From: Govania unica
GTDB lineage: Bacteria > Pseudomonadota > Alphaproteobacteria > Sphingomonadales > Govanellaceae
NCBI RefSeq assembly: GCF_027920805.1
Contig: NZ_JANWOI010000001.1
Coordinates: 62,001-126,000, forward strand
Direction: 5' to 3'
Length of the DNA stretch: 64,000 nucleotides
The first letter of the stretch is position 1, and the number at the start of each line of letters is the position of its first letter. Below are positions 49,803 to 58,645 of the stretch, in pieces. The position numbers and the translations under genes are program-made. A model generated the notes under the pieces. It worked only from the letters and a program-made list of their open reading frames with translations. It did no database searches and had not been told where the DNA came from.

Positions 49803-50717
49803 ATGGAGTCGATGATCGGAGCCGCCCCAGGGGGGCAGGGCAGCAGTGGCGCTCATATCAAGGACGCCGATATGCAAAGCTTTGCGAAGGATGTGCTGGA
49901 CGCATCGATGACGGTTCCGGTGCTGGTGGATTTCTGGGCGCCCTGGTGCGGCCCCTGCGCGCAACTGACCCCGGCGCTTGAGAAGCTGGTGACGGAAGCC
50001 AAGGGCGCGATCAAACTGGTCAAGATCAATGTCGATGAAAACCAGATGCTGGCCCAGCAGCTGCGCATCCAGTCGCTGCCGACGGTCATGGCCTTCAAGG
50101 CGGGGCGTCCGGTCGACGGCTTTCAGGGCGCTTTGCCGGACAGCCAGCTGAAGCAGTTCATCACCACGCTCGTGGGCGATCTCGGGCCGACTCCGGTCGA
50201 GGAAATTTTGGCGGCGGCCGATCAGGCGCTGGCGGCGGGCGCGCTTGAAGATGCGGGCGGGCTTTATGCCGCCGTGCTTGAGGCCGATCCCGAAAATGCC
50301 AAGGCTTATGGCAAGCTTGCGCTCATTCAGGTGCGGCTTGGTAATCTGGACGACGCCCGGGAAACGCTGGCCGCTGTCCCGCAGGCGCACAGCAATCACG
50401 CCGATGTGTCGGCGGCGCGGGCCGCTTTGACCCTGGCCGAAGAAACCGCCACTGCCGGGACGCCGGAGCCGTTTCTGGCTGTGCTCGCGGCGAACCCGGA
50501 TGACCATCAGGCGCGCTATGATCTGGCGCTCGCCTTGACCAAGGCCGGGGCGTTCGATGATGCCGCCGATGCCCTGCTTGAGATCGTGCGGCGCGATCGG
50601 GCCTGGAACGACGATGCGGCGCGCAAGCAGCTTGTCAAAATGTTCGAAGCCTTTGGTCACACCAGTCCCTTTACTCTCGCGGCACGACGGAAGTTGTCGT
50701 CGCTGCTGTTTTCCTGA
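49803..50717 (+). CDS. cnoX: Thioredoxin-TPR co-chaperone CnoX/YbbN-like
   Basis: 304 residues. The N-terminal thioredoxin domain (about 20-130) has an intact WCGPC redox motif (Trp48, Cys49, Cys52) and the cis-Pro region SLPTVMAFKAGRP. The C-terminal half holds TPR-like helical repeats (about 140-300, with LAAADQALAAGALEDAGGLY). This architecture is that of CnoX/YbbN, a chaperone-linked redox holdase that hands substrates to GroEL in other bacteria. Unlike E. coli YbbN, both Cys are present, so disulfide chemistry is possible. AAGGA precedes the start. It leads a short operon with Lon-N, Trm112 and DUF971 genes. Confidence 0.9.
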   Translation: MESMIGAAPGGQGSSGAHIKDADMQSFAKDVLDASMTVPVLVDFWAPWCGPCAQLTPALEKLVTEAKGAIKLVKINVDENQMLAQQLRIQSLPTVMAFKAGRPVDGFQGALPDSQLKQFITTLVGDLGPTPVEEILAAADQALAAGALEDAGGLYAAVLEADPENAKAYGKLALIQVRLGNLDDARETLAAVPQAHSNHADVSAARAALTLAEETATAGTPEPFLAVLAANPDDHQARYDLALALTKAGAFDDAADALLEIVRRDRAWNDDAARKQLVKMFEAFGHTSPFTLAARRKLSSLLFS

Positions 50718-50725
50718 GGCCAGTC

Positions 50726-51412
50726 ATGAACGCGAGCCACAGTCCTCGGCCGCCTGCGCCGCCTGAGCCGCCGCAGCATCTGCCGCGGGTCATTCCGATT
50801 TTTCCGCTGGCCGGAGCCTTGCTGTTGCCGCGCGCCACCATGCCGCTCAATATTTTCGAGCCGCGTTACCTTGCCATGTGCCGTGACGCCATTGCCGCTG
50901 ATGGCATGATCGGCATGGTCCAGCCGCGCGATCCGGAAGATGGGCGGCTTGAGCCTGCGGTTTACGACACCGGCTGTCTCGGCCATATCACCGAGCATCG
51001 CGATATGCGCGACGGCCGCATGCTGATCACGGTTGAGGGCGTGAGCCGCTTCACGGTGCTGGAGGAACTGGCTCATACCACGCCCTACCGTCAGGTGGTG
51101 GCGTCTTATGAAGGGTTCGCGGGCGACCGCCTGCCGCCGACCGTTCCTGTTGAGCTTGCCCTGCGGCAGCGTCTGGTGGGCGATCTCAAGCGTTTTCTTG
51201 ACGGGCGCGGCTTGACCGCTGACTGGGATATCATCGGTGAAGCGCCGGACGAGACCCTGGTCAACACGCTGGCCATGATCTGCCCCTTTGAATCGAATGA
51301 AAAACAGGCGCTGCTGGAGGCCGCAACCCTGGACGCGCGGGCGCTGACCATGGTGACGATTCTTGAGTTCGCGCTGGCTGCCCCCGATGATACGAGCGGC
51401 CGCCCTCATTGA
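50726..51412 (+). CDS. Lon N-terminal (substrate-binding) domain protein
   Basis: 228 residues. A Pro-rich start is followed by a stand-alone Lon N-domain (PUA-like): [28 protein letters not shown] (about 22-48), [29 protein letters not shown] (about 85-103) and [11 protein letters not shown]. There is no AAA or protease domain, so it is not a protease itself. Such proteins are conserved next to cnoX in alphaproteobacteria, and their role is not settled. It lies 8 bp after cnoX. Confidence 0.88.
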   Translation: MNASHSPRPPAPPEPPQHLPRVIPIFPLAGALLLPRATMPLNIFEPRYLAMCRDAIAADGMIGMVQPRDPEDGRLEPAVYDTGCLGHITEHRDMRDGRMLITVEGVSRFTVLEELAHTTPYRQVVASYEGFAGDRLPPTVPVELALRQRLVGDLKRFLDGRGLTADWDIIGEAPDETLVNTLAMICPFESNEKQALLEAATLDARALTMVTILEFALAAPDDTSGRPH

Positions 51413-51423
51413 TGGAGAGACCC

Positions 51424-51636
51424 ATGACCGAGACTCCGGCGTCAAGCCAGACCATTGATCCGCGCCTGCTTGAGGTGCTGGTCTGCCCCTTGACCAAGGG
51501 GCCGCTCCGCTATGACCGCGAGAAGGGCGAGCTTGTGAGTGAAAAAGCCCATCTGGCCTTTCCGATCCGGGACGGCATCCCGATCATGCTGGTGGAAGAA
51601 GCCCGCGTGCTCGATGACCAGGGCAGTCATTCGTGA
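51424..51636 (+). CDS. Trm112 family small protein
   Basis: 70 residues containing the Trm112 zinc-ribbon-like core: [20 protein letters not shown] (about 12-31) and [18 protein letters not shown] (about 44-61). As in many bacterial members, only one of the usual Cys remains. In eukaryotes Trm112 activates methyltransferases; the bacterial role is unclear. I start at the ATG after GGAGAGACCC. A TTG overlapping the previous stop is possible but less likely. Its stop overlaps the next gene's GTG. Confidence 0.88.
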   Translation: MTETPASSQTIDPRLLEVLVCPLTKGPLRYDREKGELVSEKAHLAFPIRDGIPIMLVEEARVLDDQGSHS

Positions 51637-51980
51637 CGCCAACGCGCATTCGGGTGTCGGTGGACCGCATGAGTCTGGCGCTTGAGTTCGCGGACCGGCC
51701 GGGCGTGAGCTATGACGCGGAATTTCTCCGCGTCCACAGCCCCTCGGCCGAAGTGCGCGGCCATGGCAATGCCGAGCGCCAGATCGTCGGCGGCAAGCGG
51801 CAGGTGAAAATCATGCTGGTCGAGGCGGTGGGCAGCTATGCCATCCGCATCGGCTTTGATGACGGCCATGACACCGGGATTTACTCCTGGACGCTGCTCG
51901 AAAGCTTCGCCCGTGATCATGAGCGGTTGTGGGGTGACTATCTCACGGCGCTTGCGACACGGGGCCTTACGCGCGACTAG
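51633..51980 (+). CDS. DUF971 (GBBH-like N-domain) protein
   Basis: 115 residues, GTG start overlapping the previous stop (GTGA). The family pattern is [27 protein letters not shown], then [29 protein letters not shown]. This is the small stand-alone form of the N-terminal domain of gamma-butyrobetaine hydroxylase. It is often found near iron-sulfur cluster carrier (ApbC/Mrp) genes, though none is here. Its last 4 bp overlap the convergent UbiH-like gene. Confidence 0.88.
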   Translation: MTPTRIRVSVDRMSLALEFADRPGVSYDAEFLRVHSPSAEVRGHGNAERQIVGGKRQVKIMLVEAVGSYAIRIGFDDGHDTGIYSWTLLESFARDHERLWGDYLTALATRGLTRD

Positions 51981-53206
51981 AGAGCCTCTCCGCGCAACAG
52001 CCGGGGCAGGTCGCCCATGGTGCCGCGGGCGTGATCCATGAACAGGGTCTTGGCGGCGGGCAGGCGGTTGACGAGCCCGAGCCCAAGCTTGCGAACGAGC
52101 GATAGCGGCGCGGCTTCGACCATGAACAGGCGGTTCAGCAGATCGGTCACAAAAGACAGGGTCACAGTATCGAACCGCCGCCAGCGTTCATATCTGGCGA
52201 GCACGTCGGGGCTGCCAAGGTCCTGACCGATACGGGCGGCGTCCACAATAGCTTCGGCCAGTGCGGCGACGTCTTTCAGCCCAAGATTGAGCCCCTGTCC
52301 GGCGATCGGGTGGATGCCATGGGCGGCGTCCCCGATGAGCGCGAGGCGAAGGTCGGTGGCGCGCGGCACCATATGGAGCGTGAGCGGATAAGACCAGCGC
52401 GGCCCGCTCACATGAACGGCCCCGAGAAAGTCCCCGAAGCGTTTCTGCAATTCAGCCTCAAATCCCCGGCTATCCAGCGATAGCAGGGCTTTGGCCGTGG
52501 CCGTGCGCTCGGTCCAGACGATGGACGACCGATTGCCGGAAATCGGCAGGATGGCGAAGGGACCACCAGCCAGAAAGCGTTCATGGGCGATATTGCCATG
52601 GGGCTTTTCATGCTCGGCGGTGACCACGATGCCGATCTGGTCATAGGGAAAATCATGGACGGGAATGCCCGCCGTCTCACGCAGCGAGGAGTTTCGGCCC
52701 TCGGCCCCGACGATCAGCGGGGCCTGAAGCCGCTGGCCGCTCGCAAGCGTCACCTCGACCCGGGCAGGGCCACGGGTCACATTAAGGGCGCTGTCCGGGG
52801 CGAACAGGGTCACTTGAGGGCAGGCATCAAGGGCGGCTTGCAGTCCGGTACGGATATGGCGGTTTTCCAGCATCATGCCGAGCGGTTCGGCGTTCTGTCC
52901 GGCGGGCAGGGCGCGATGGTCGAAATGCACATGCAGCAGCGAGTTGCGGTCGGTGATGCGAATATCGTCGATGGGCGTGGCATGGGCCGCCACATGAGGC
53001 CACAGTCCGATGCCCTGAAACAGCCGCACACCGGCGAGCGCAATGGCTGAGGCCCGGCCGTCGAACACCGGGTCCAGCTGATGGGCCGGGGCCTCGCGGT
53101 CGATGGCCGCCACCTTAAGGCCGCTTTGGCCAAGCGCCAGTGCCAGCGTCAATCCGGCCATGCCGCCGCCTGAAATGATGACGTCGAACTGTGTGGGTCT
53201 GTCCAT
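51977..53206 (-). CDS. UbiH/UbiF/Coq6-type FAD-dependent ubiquinone hydroxylase
   Basis: 409 residues. The N-terminal FAD Rossmann motif is DVIISGGGMAGLTLALAL. EGRNSSLRETAGI (near 165) and the second FAD motif LALIGDAAHGIHPIAGQGLNLGLKD (about 283-307) place it in the UbiH/COQ6 family, which hydroxylates the ubiquinone ring. The alphaproteobacterial enzymes differ in which positions they modify, so I give no single-letter symbol. I start at the ATG preceded by AAGGCGG. The longer upstream frame enters repeat-containing noncoding DNA. Confidence 0.88.
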   Translation of the reverse strand: MDRPTQFDVIISGGGMAGLTLALALGQSGLKVAAIDREAPAHQLDPVFDGRASAIALAGVRLFQGIGLWPHVAAHATPIDDIRITDRNSLLHVHFDHRALPAGQNAEPLGMMLENRHIRTGLQAALDACPQVTLFAPDSALNVTRGPARVEVTLASGQRLQAPLIVGAEGRNSSLRETAGIPVHDFPYDQIGIVVTAEHEKPHGNIAHERFLAGGPFAILPISGNRSSIVWTERTATAKALLSLDSRGFEAELQKRFGDFLGAVHVSGPRWSYPLTLHMVPRATDLRLALIGDAAHGIHPIAGQGLNLGLKDVAALAEAIVDAARIGQDLGSPDVLARYERWRRFDTVTLSFVTDLLNRLFMVEAAPLSLVRKLGLGLVNRLPAAKTLFMDHARGTMGDLPRLLRGEAL

Positions 53207-53579
53207 GGGTCCGCCTTCTGGGTTCGTCTGCGCCACCATAGAGCTTGCGCCTTGTGGCCTCAAGAGCGGGGTGGAGCAGGGGACAAATTTGCGTGCTTCT
53301 GTTCACTTGTCATTCCCCCACCTGTCATTCGCGCGAAAGCGGGAATCCAGACCGGCGGCTCCACAAACTCAAACTCGGCAAGAAAGACTGGATCCCCGCT
53401 TTCGCGGGGATGACAGCTGGGGATGGAACCGGCGTGCTACGGGTCCCCTTCTGCGGACAAGCTCCGCATCATTCCGCGCCAAAAAGGGCAGCGACGCCCT
53501 TTTGCCTTTTGCTTTGCGGGCGGCATGGCTAGATTAGCCGGACAGTTTTCTGTTTGATCTTGCATTAGAGTGTCCTGCC
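53207..53579. repeat. Intergenic region with a facing repeat pair
   Basis: Two palindromic elements of a GAAAGCGGGAATCCAG type face each other at 53323-53350 and 53388-53416, with TGTCATT / GATGACA outer ends. Further on, CAAAAAGGGC and GCCCTTTTG (about 53481-53504) form a terminator-like hairpin. No gene is seen in the 373-bp gap between the divergent UbiH-like gene and dapC. This element differs in core sequence from the CCGGG type but has the same flanks. Confidence 0.75.
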
Positions 53580-54809
53580 TTGCGCAATCCCCGACTTGGT
53601 CATCTGCCTGAATATGCCTTTCCGCGTCTGCGTGCGCTGTTGGATGGCATCGCGGCGGGACAGGATCCGATCGACATGACCATTGGCGAGCCGCGTCACG
53701 GCATGCCGGACTTCGTCGCCGATATTCTGGTGAGCGACCCCAAAGCTTACGGCAAATATCCGCCCATCGGCGGCACGCCGGAATGGTGTGCTGCGGTGTC
53801 TGGCTGGCTCACCCGGCGCTATGGCCTGGGGACCGGGATGATTGATCCGGCGCGCCATGTCCTGCCATTGAACGGCACCCGGGAAGGGTTGTTTTCCATC
53901 ACCTTTGTGACGGTACCGCCGGAAAAACAGGGGCAGAGGCCGTTGGTGCTGATGCCGAACCCGTTTTATCAATGTTACACGGCGGCGGCGCTCGCCGCCG
54001 GGGCGGACCCGGTCTATGTGGCGGCGACGCGGGAGACCGGCTTCATGCCCGATTTCGCGGGCCTCGGGGAGGCGACGCTTGGGCGCAGCAGTCTGGTTTA
54101 CCTTTGTTCGCCGGCCAATCCTCAGGGCGCGGTGGCGAGCCCCGGGTATCTGCGGGAGTTGATCGCGCTCGCCCGCCAGCATGATTTCGTGCTCGCCGTC
54201 GATGAATGCTATGCCGAAATTTATGGCGATGTGCCGCCGACCGGGGCCCTTGAGGTCTGTCAGGCGATCGCGAGCGAAGATCCGCGCTATGCGGAGGATC
54301 CCTTTGCCAATGTGCTGGTGTTTCATTCGCTGTCCAAACGGTCGAGCCTGCCGGGCCTGCGCTCGGGCTTTGTGGCCGGGGACCCACAATTGATCGCCGA
54401 CTTCCGGCTGTTCCGCAATTATATCGGCCCGGCCTCGCCGCTGCCGACCTATGCGGCGGCGGCAGCAGCCTGGAATGACGAGACCCATGTGGAGGCGAAC
54501 CGCGATCTCTACCGGGCGAAGTTCGATCTCGCGGCGCGCATTCTTGGCAATCGTTTCGGTTTTTACCGTCCGGCGGGCGGGTTTTTCCTGTGGCTTGATG
54601 TAAGCGCGACCCGTCATGGGGATGGCGAGACGGCGGCCTTGGCGCTTTGGCGTGAGGCCGGGGTCAGGGTGCTGCCCGGAGCCTATCTGTCGCAGGATGG
54701 GGCCGACGGCGTCAATCCCGGCCGCGATTATGTGCGGGTGGCGCTGGTGGATGATCTTCAGACCACCGAACGCGGTTTGCTGCGGCTTGCGGAAACGCTC
54801 GGTTCTTGA
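53580..54809 (+). CDS. dapC: Class I/II aminotransferase, probable N-succinyldiaminopimelate aminotransferase
   Basis: 409 residues of the PLP fold-type I family. The PLP lysine is in FHSLSKRSSLPGLRSGF (near 253). LCSPANPQGAV (near 180) and VDECYAEIYGD (near 205) carry the conserved Asn and Asp/Tyr. The N-terminus NPRLGHLPEYAFPRLRALL matches the DapC group, which makes N-succinyl-LL-diaminopimelate for lysine and peptidoglycan. The sequence alone cannot exclude another amino donor acceptor. The start is a TTG; no better in-frame ATG exists near the conserved beginning. Confidence 0.82.
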   Translation: MRNPRLGHLPEYAFPRLRALLDGIAAGQDPIDMTIGEPRHGMPDFVADILVSDPKAYGKYPPIGGTPEWCAAVSGWLTRRYGLGTGMIDPARHVLPLNGTREGLFSITFVTVPPEKQGQRPLVLMPNPFYQCYTAAALAAGADPVYVAATRETGFMPDFAGLGEATLGRSSLVYLCSPANPQGAVASPGYLRELIALARQHDFVLAVDECYAEIYGDVPPTGALEVCQAIASEDPRYAEDPFANVLVFHSLSKRSSLPGLRSGFVAGDPQLIADFRLFRNYIGPASPLPTYAAAAAAWNDETHVEANRDLYRAKFDLAARILGNRFGFYRPAGGFFLWLDVSATRHGDGETAALALWREAGVRVLPGAYLSQDGADGVNPGRDYVRVALVDDLQTTERGLLRLAETLGS

Positions 54810-54865
54810 GACATCTGGGCCAGTGTTGTATCTCTTTGACAGTCTTTTGAGTAAGGATCCTACGT

Positions 54866-57292
54866 TTGGCGCGTGCAGCCGCAAAGTCCCGGAAGAAAAA
54901 ACCGTTACTGCCTGAAAATGTGACGGTGTTTTTGCGTCGTCGCCTGGTGGAGGGCGCGGGGGTTTTTCTGTGGCTGCTGTTTGTCGCGGGCTTCCTCGCG
55001 CTGATCAGCTATTCTTCGAACGATCCCGGCTGGAACAATGCGACCAATGTGATGCCCGTGAACTGGCTTGGCGTGCCGGGCGCTTATGTGGCCGATCTGT
55101 TGTTGCAGACCTTGGGGCTTGGGGCGCTTCTGCTGATTTTGCCGCTGTTGCCTTGGGGACTCCGGATCCTAACCCATCGTGGACTGCCCTTGATCGGGGC
55201 CCAGCTTGTGGCCTTGCCGGTGGCTGTCCTGTTTCTCGTGATGGCCCTGACCCTGCTGCCGACGCCGGGACTTTGGCCGGTCGATGCGGGTTTTGGCGGG
55301 TCACTTGGTTTTGTGTTGATGAATTTGCTTGAGGGGGTCGTGAGCCGCTTGGGGCTTGGGCTCTATCCTTGGATATACGGCAGTCTCATCGGCATCATCG
55401 GTTTGCTGGTCTATTTGTTCGCGCTTGATCTCACGCGTTCGGAATGGGCGGCGATCGGCCGGGTGATGGCGCGCATCATGAAGATTTTCGCGGCGACGCT
55501 GGCCACCATTACGCGTGGAGCCGCGCATTTCTGGCCCAAACCGAAATTCCCCAGCCGCAGCCAGTTGAAGGCCAAGGCCGACCGTATGGCGGCCTTGAAA
55601 CCAGATTTGAAACTGACGCGCAAGGAACCGGCGCTTGGCAAAGCCGGTGACGCGGTGGCGGTGCTGCCGGATGAGCCCGAGGAGGACGAGGATCTCTCCC
55701 CCCGGGTCGAAGACGCGCCACGCATCGTTAAACCGGGCAAGCGGGCCGAACGCGAACGTCAGCCGACCCTCGACTTCGGGCCGACCGGGGAGTTTCGCCT
55801 GCCGCCGCTTGATCTTCTGACCAAGGCGCCGCCGCGCAAAACCACTGACAAGGTCACGGCCGAGGCGTTGGAGCAGAACGCCCGCATGCTTGAATCCGTG
55901 CTCGATGATTTCGGCGTCAAGGGCGAGATCACGGCGGTGCGGCCCGGACCCGTGGTGACGCTTTATGAACTTGAACCCGCGCCCGGCACCAAGTCGGCGC
56001 GGGTCATCGGGCTTGCTCATGACATTGCCCGCTCCATGTCGGCGGTGTCGGCGCGCGTGGCGGTGGTGCCGGGGCGGAACGCCATCGGCATCGAACTGCC
56101 CAACAGCACCCGCGAGACCGTTTATCTGCGCGAGCTGTTGGATACCCAGGCTTACGAGGATGCGAGCGCCCGGTTGCTGCTGGCCCTTGGCAAGGACATC
56201 GGCGGCGAGCCGGCCTTTGCCGATCTCGCCACCATGCCGCATTCGCTGGTGGCCGGAACCACCGGCTCGGGCAAATCGGTGGCGATCAACGCCATGATCC
56301 TGTCGCTGCTTTACCGGCTGACACCGGCGGAATGCCGTCTGATCATGGTCGATCCGAAGATGCTCGAACTGTCGGTCTATGACGGCATTCCGCATTTGCT
56401 GACGCCGGTCGTGACCGACCCGAGGAAAGCCGTCGTCGCGCTCAAATGGGCGGTGCGGGAGATGGAGGACCGGTATAGGTCCATGTCCAAGCTCGGCGTG
56501 CGCAATCTGAAGGCCTATAACAAGCGCGTGGCTGAAGCGGCGGAATCAGGCGAGGTTCTGAAGCGCCGGGTGCAGACCGGTTTCAACCGCGAAACCGGCG
56601 AGCCGGTTTATGAGGAAGAACTGCTGGACCCGAAGCCGTTGCCGATGATCGTGGTGATCGTCGACGAAATGGCCGATCTCATGCTGGTGGCGGGCAAGGA
56701 TATCGAAGGTGCTGTGCAGCGGCTGGCCCAGATGGCCCGGGCCGCCGGGATTCATCTCATCATGGCGACACAGCGGCCATCGGTCGATGTCATCACCGGC
56801 ACCATCAAGGCCAATTTCCCGACCCGCATGAGCTTTCAGGTGACATCGAAAATCGACAGCCGCACCATTCTCGGCGAGCAGGGGGCGGAACAGCTTCTTG
56901 GTCAGGGCGATATGCTTTATATGGCGGGCGGCGGACGCATCACCCGCGTGCACGGACCCTTCGTGTCCGATGGCGAGGTCGAGGAGGTGGTCAATTACCT
57001 CAAGGCCCAGGGCGCGCCGGAATATCTCGAAGACATCACCGAAGAACCGGAAGAGGGCGGCTTTGACGCCATGATGCTCGGCACCGGTGAGGACCCGGGG
57101 GAGGACCTCTATGACCGTGCGGTGGCCATCGTCGCCCGTGACCGCAAGGCCTCAACAAGCTATATCCAGCGCCAACTGCAGATCGGCTATAACCGCGCCG
57201 CCAACCTCATCGAACGCATGGAACGCGAAGGCGTCGTCAGCACCGCAAACCACGCCGGCAAGCGGGAAATCCTGATCGGGGACCACGGCTAA
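54866..57292 (+). CDS. ftsK: DNA translocase FtsK
   Basis: FtsK pumps chromosomal DNA at the division septum and activates XerCD at dif. The 808-residue protein has 4 N-terminal membrane segments (about 30-195), a Pro/Glu-rich linker (about 240-335), and a RecA-like motor. The Walker A is GTTGSGKSVAIN (near 464) and the Walker B is VVIVDEMADLM (near 597). A C-terminal winged-helix gamma domain (about 745-808, with TSYIQRQLQIGYNRAANLIERME) reads KOPS sites. TTG start with AAGGA upstream. The linker is short compared with E. coli, as usual in alphaproteobacteria. Confidence 0.95.
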   Translation: MARAAAKSRKKKPLLPENVTVFLRRRLVEGAGVFLWLLFVAGFLALISYSSNDPGWNNATNVMPVNWLGVPGAYVADLLLQTLGLGALLLILPLLPWGLRILTHRGLPLIGAQLVALPVAVLFLVMALTLLPTPGLWPVDAGFGGSLGFVLMNLLEGVVSRLGLGLYPWIYGSLIGIIGLLVYLFALDLTRSEWAAIGRVMARIMKIFAATLATITRGAAHFWPKPKFPSRSQLKAKADRMAALKPDLKLTRKEPALGKAGDAVAVLPDEPEEDEDLSPRVEDAPRIVKPGKRAERERQPTLDFGPTGEFRLPPLDLLTKAPPRKTTDKVTAEALEQNARMLESVLDDFGVKGEITAVRPGPVVTLYELEPAPGTKSARVIGLAHDIARSMSAVSARVAVVPGRNAIGIELPNSTRETVYLRELLDTQAYEDASARLLLALGKDIGGEPAFADLATMPHSLVAGTTGSGKSVAINAMILSLLYRLTPAECRLIMVDPKMLELSVYDGIPHLLTPVVTDPRKAVVALKWAVREMEDRYRSMSKLGVRNLKAYNKRVAEAAESGEVLKRRVQTGFNRETGEPVYEEELLDPKPLPMIVVIVDEMADLMLVAGKDIEGAVQRLAQMARAAGIHLIMATQRPSVDVITGTIKANFPTRMSFQVTSKIDSRTILGEQGAEQLLGQGDMLYMAGGGRITRVHGPFVSDGEVEEVVNYLKAQGAPEYLEDITEEPEEGGFDAMMLGTGEDPGEDLYDRAVAIVARDRKASTSYIQRQLQIGYNRAANLIERMEREGVVSTANHAGKREILIGDHG

Positions 57293-57585
57293 CGACCGAG
57301 TGTGGCATCGCATTGGTCGGGCCTTTCGTGGGACGAGACTGGATTGCTTCGGCTTCGCCTCGCAATGACGGAGTGGGGGGCACGGTCATCGGCCCCAGTC
57401 GTCATCGCGAGCCGCGTTAGCGGCGCGGCGATTCTGGTTGGGGTTTTTAGTTGGTGGGGCTGGACTGCAGCGGTGCGCAACGCAATGACGGGGTGGGGGA
57501 GGCCTATTCGCATAAGCCTCATTTTTGTCTCAATCGGCGCTTAGGAGTCTTGTCCTGAGAGTCGGGGGGCTTAGAGGGATTGAAC
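57293..57585. repeat. Intergenic region with three palindromic repeat copies
   Basis: Three related elements at 57339-57371, 57400-57437 and 57460-57491 each end in GCAATGACGG or its complement and have a GGATT/GATTC or GGACT other end. The cores (TTCGGCTTCGCCTCG and similar) differ from the CCGGG type. They fill the gap between ftsK and lolA. I see no gene here. Confidence 0.75.
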
Positions 57586-58293
57586 TTGTCTAATATCATT
57601 CGCGGTGTGTCGCGCGTTATGTCTCGGAAATTCATGCTTGGTGCGGGTGTCATTGCCGCACTGGCGGCTTTGCCTGTGGTTGGCCTGGCCATTGGTGGGC
57701 CGGGCCCGAGTCCGAAGCCCGTGGCGGTGGAGCAGGCGGCGCCGAAAGACGACATCGATCGTGTGGAGCGCTATCTCGAGGACATTCAGTCCCTGAGCGC
57801 CAATTTCATTCAGCAGGCGCCCGATGGCAGCGTCACCGAAGGCAAGCTGACCCTATTGCGGCCGGGCAAGCTCAGGTTTGAATATCAGCCAGAGGTGCCG
57901 CTTCTGGTGGTATCCGATGGCACGACGCTGACTTTTGTCGATTACAGCATCAAGCAGGTGACGCGCTGGCCCATTTCCGACACCCCGCTTGGGGTGCTGG
58001 TGGCGAAGACCATCGATCTGCGCGGCGGCAAGCTGCAAACCACGGCGACTCGGGACCCGGGTGGGCTTCTCAAGGTCAAAGTGATCGATCCGAAACGCAA
58101 GGATCAGGGCTTCATCACCCTGTTGTTTGAAAATCAGCCGCTCACGCTCAAGGCCTGGGAAGTGACCGACCCGCAGGGTCTGCAAACTCGGGTGACCCTG
58201 CTTGACGCCGTCTATAATACGGATGTCAGTGGTAAATCCTTCACATTCAAGGACCCGCGCAACATGCCCCTTAATCGGAAGGGCGGTCGCTAG
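57586..58293 (+). CDS. lolA: Outer-membrane lipoprotein carrier protein LolA
   Basis: LolA ferries lipoproteins across the periplasm from LolCDE to the outer membrane. The 235-residue protein has a hydrophobic export signal (about 18-40) and the LolA fold: DIDRVERYLEDIQSLSANFIQQAPDGSVTEGKLTL written in parts at about 60-90, LRPGKLRFEYQPEVPLLVVSDG, VDYSIKQVTRWPI, and a C-terminal NMPLNRKGGR. I prefer TTG 57586, since GAGGG lies 7 bp upstream. TTG 57580 and ATG 57619 are in frame. A strong hairpin (CCGGCC...GGCCGG, 58306-58333) follows the stop. Confidence 0.88.
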   Translation: MSNIIRGVSRVMSRKFMLGAGVIAALAALPVVGLAIGGPGPSPKPVAVEQAAPKDDIDRVERYLEDIQSLSANFIQQAPDGSVTEGKLTLLRPGKLRFEYQPEVPLLVVSDGTTLTFVDYSIKQVTRWPISDTPLGVLVAKTIDLRGGKLQTTATRDPGGLLKVKVIDPKRKDQGFITLLFENQPLTLKAWEVTDPQGLQTRVTLLDAVYNTDVSGKSFTFKDPRNMPLNRKGGR

Positions 58294-58305
58294 GCGCACG
58301 TTTGT

Positions 58306-58333
58306 CCGGCCTTCACGATATTGTGATGGCCGG
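58306..58333 (+). terminator. Hairpin after lolA
   Basis: CCGGCC and GGCCGG (58306-58311, 58328-58333) with inner TCAC/GTGA pairing form a stable stem 12 bp after the lolA stop. There is no U-run, so it may protect the 3' end rather than terminate. Confidence 0.5.
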
Positions 58334-58358
58334 TCGGCGTCACGAAAGGGCCGTTGCC

Positions 58359-58387
58359 TTGATTGTGCCATGCCGGTCCCCAATATA
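58359..58387 (+). promoter_or_regulatory. Possible promoter of the candidate small RNA
   Basis: TTGATT (58359-58364) and AATATA (58382-58387) are spaced 17 bp apart, in the AT-richest part of a GC-rich gap. A start near 58394 would precede the first stem of the candidate RNA. Confidence 0.35.
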
Positions 58388-58393
58388 GATCGG

Positions 58394-58552
58394 TAGCGAC
58401 TGATACACCGGACGGACAGTTCCCCCCTGATGTCTCGTCCCGTCAGTCGCTGTGACGCAGGTTTTGTCCCCTTTTGCCTGCGTCGACCGCATATCGGACA
58501 TATGCGACGTTGGCGCCCGGTCAGTCAGCCCCTGGCCGGGCGCTTTTTCTTT
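58394..58552 (+). ncRNA. Candidate structured small RNA with C-rich loops
   Basis: Four stems follow each other between lolA and xth. (1) AGCGACTGA 58395-58403 pairs with TCAGTCGCT 58443-58451. It encloses GGACGGACA 58410-58418, paired with TGTC and CGTCC (58431-58440, one bulge), and a loop with six C. (2) GACGCAGG 58454-58461 pairs with CCTGCGTC 58477-58484, loop with CCCC. (3) CGCATAT 58488-58494 pairs with ATATGCG 58500-58506. (4) GCGCCCGG 58513-58520 pairs with CCGGGCGC 58536-58543, followed by TTTTTCTTT as a classic terminator. No open frame explains this. Exposed C-runs resemble loops that bind ribosome sites in known small RNAs. I recognise no named family. Confidence 0.6.
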
Positions 58553-58645
58553 GGGGATTGGCTTTCCCCGCGCCGCAGCGTAAAACTCTCGAAAATCCGT
58601 TCAGAAATCAAGTGCCATAGTTGTGGTGTATCGAGAGTAATGGTC

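Noticed and set aside
58430-58645. Extending xth upstream to 58430
   Set aside because: The extension runs through stable stems and a terminator and is Arg/Ser-rich. The usual family start with a ribosome site lies at 58646.
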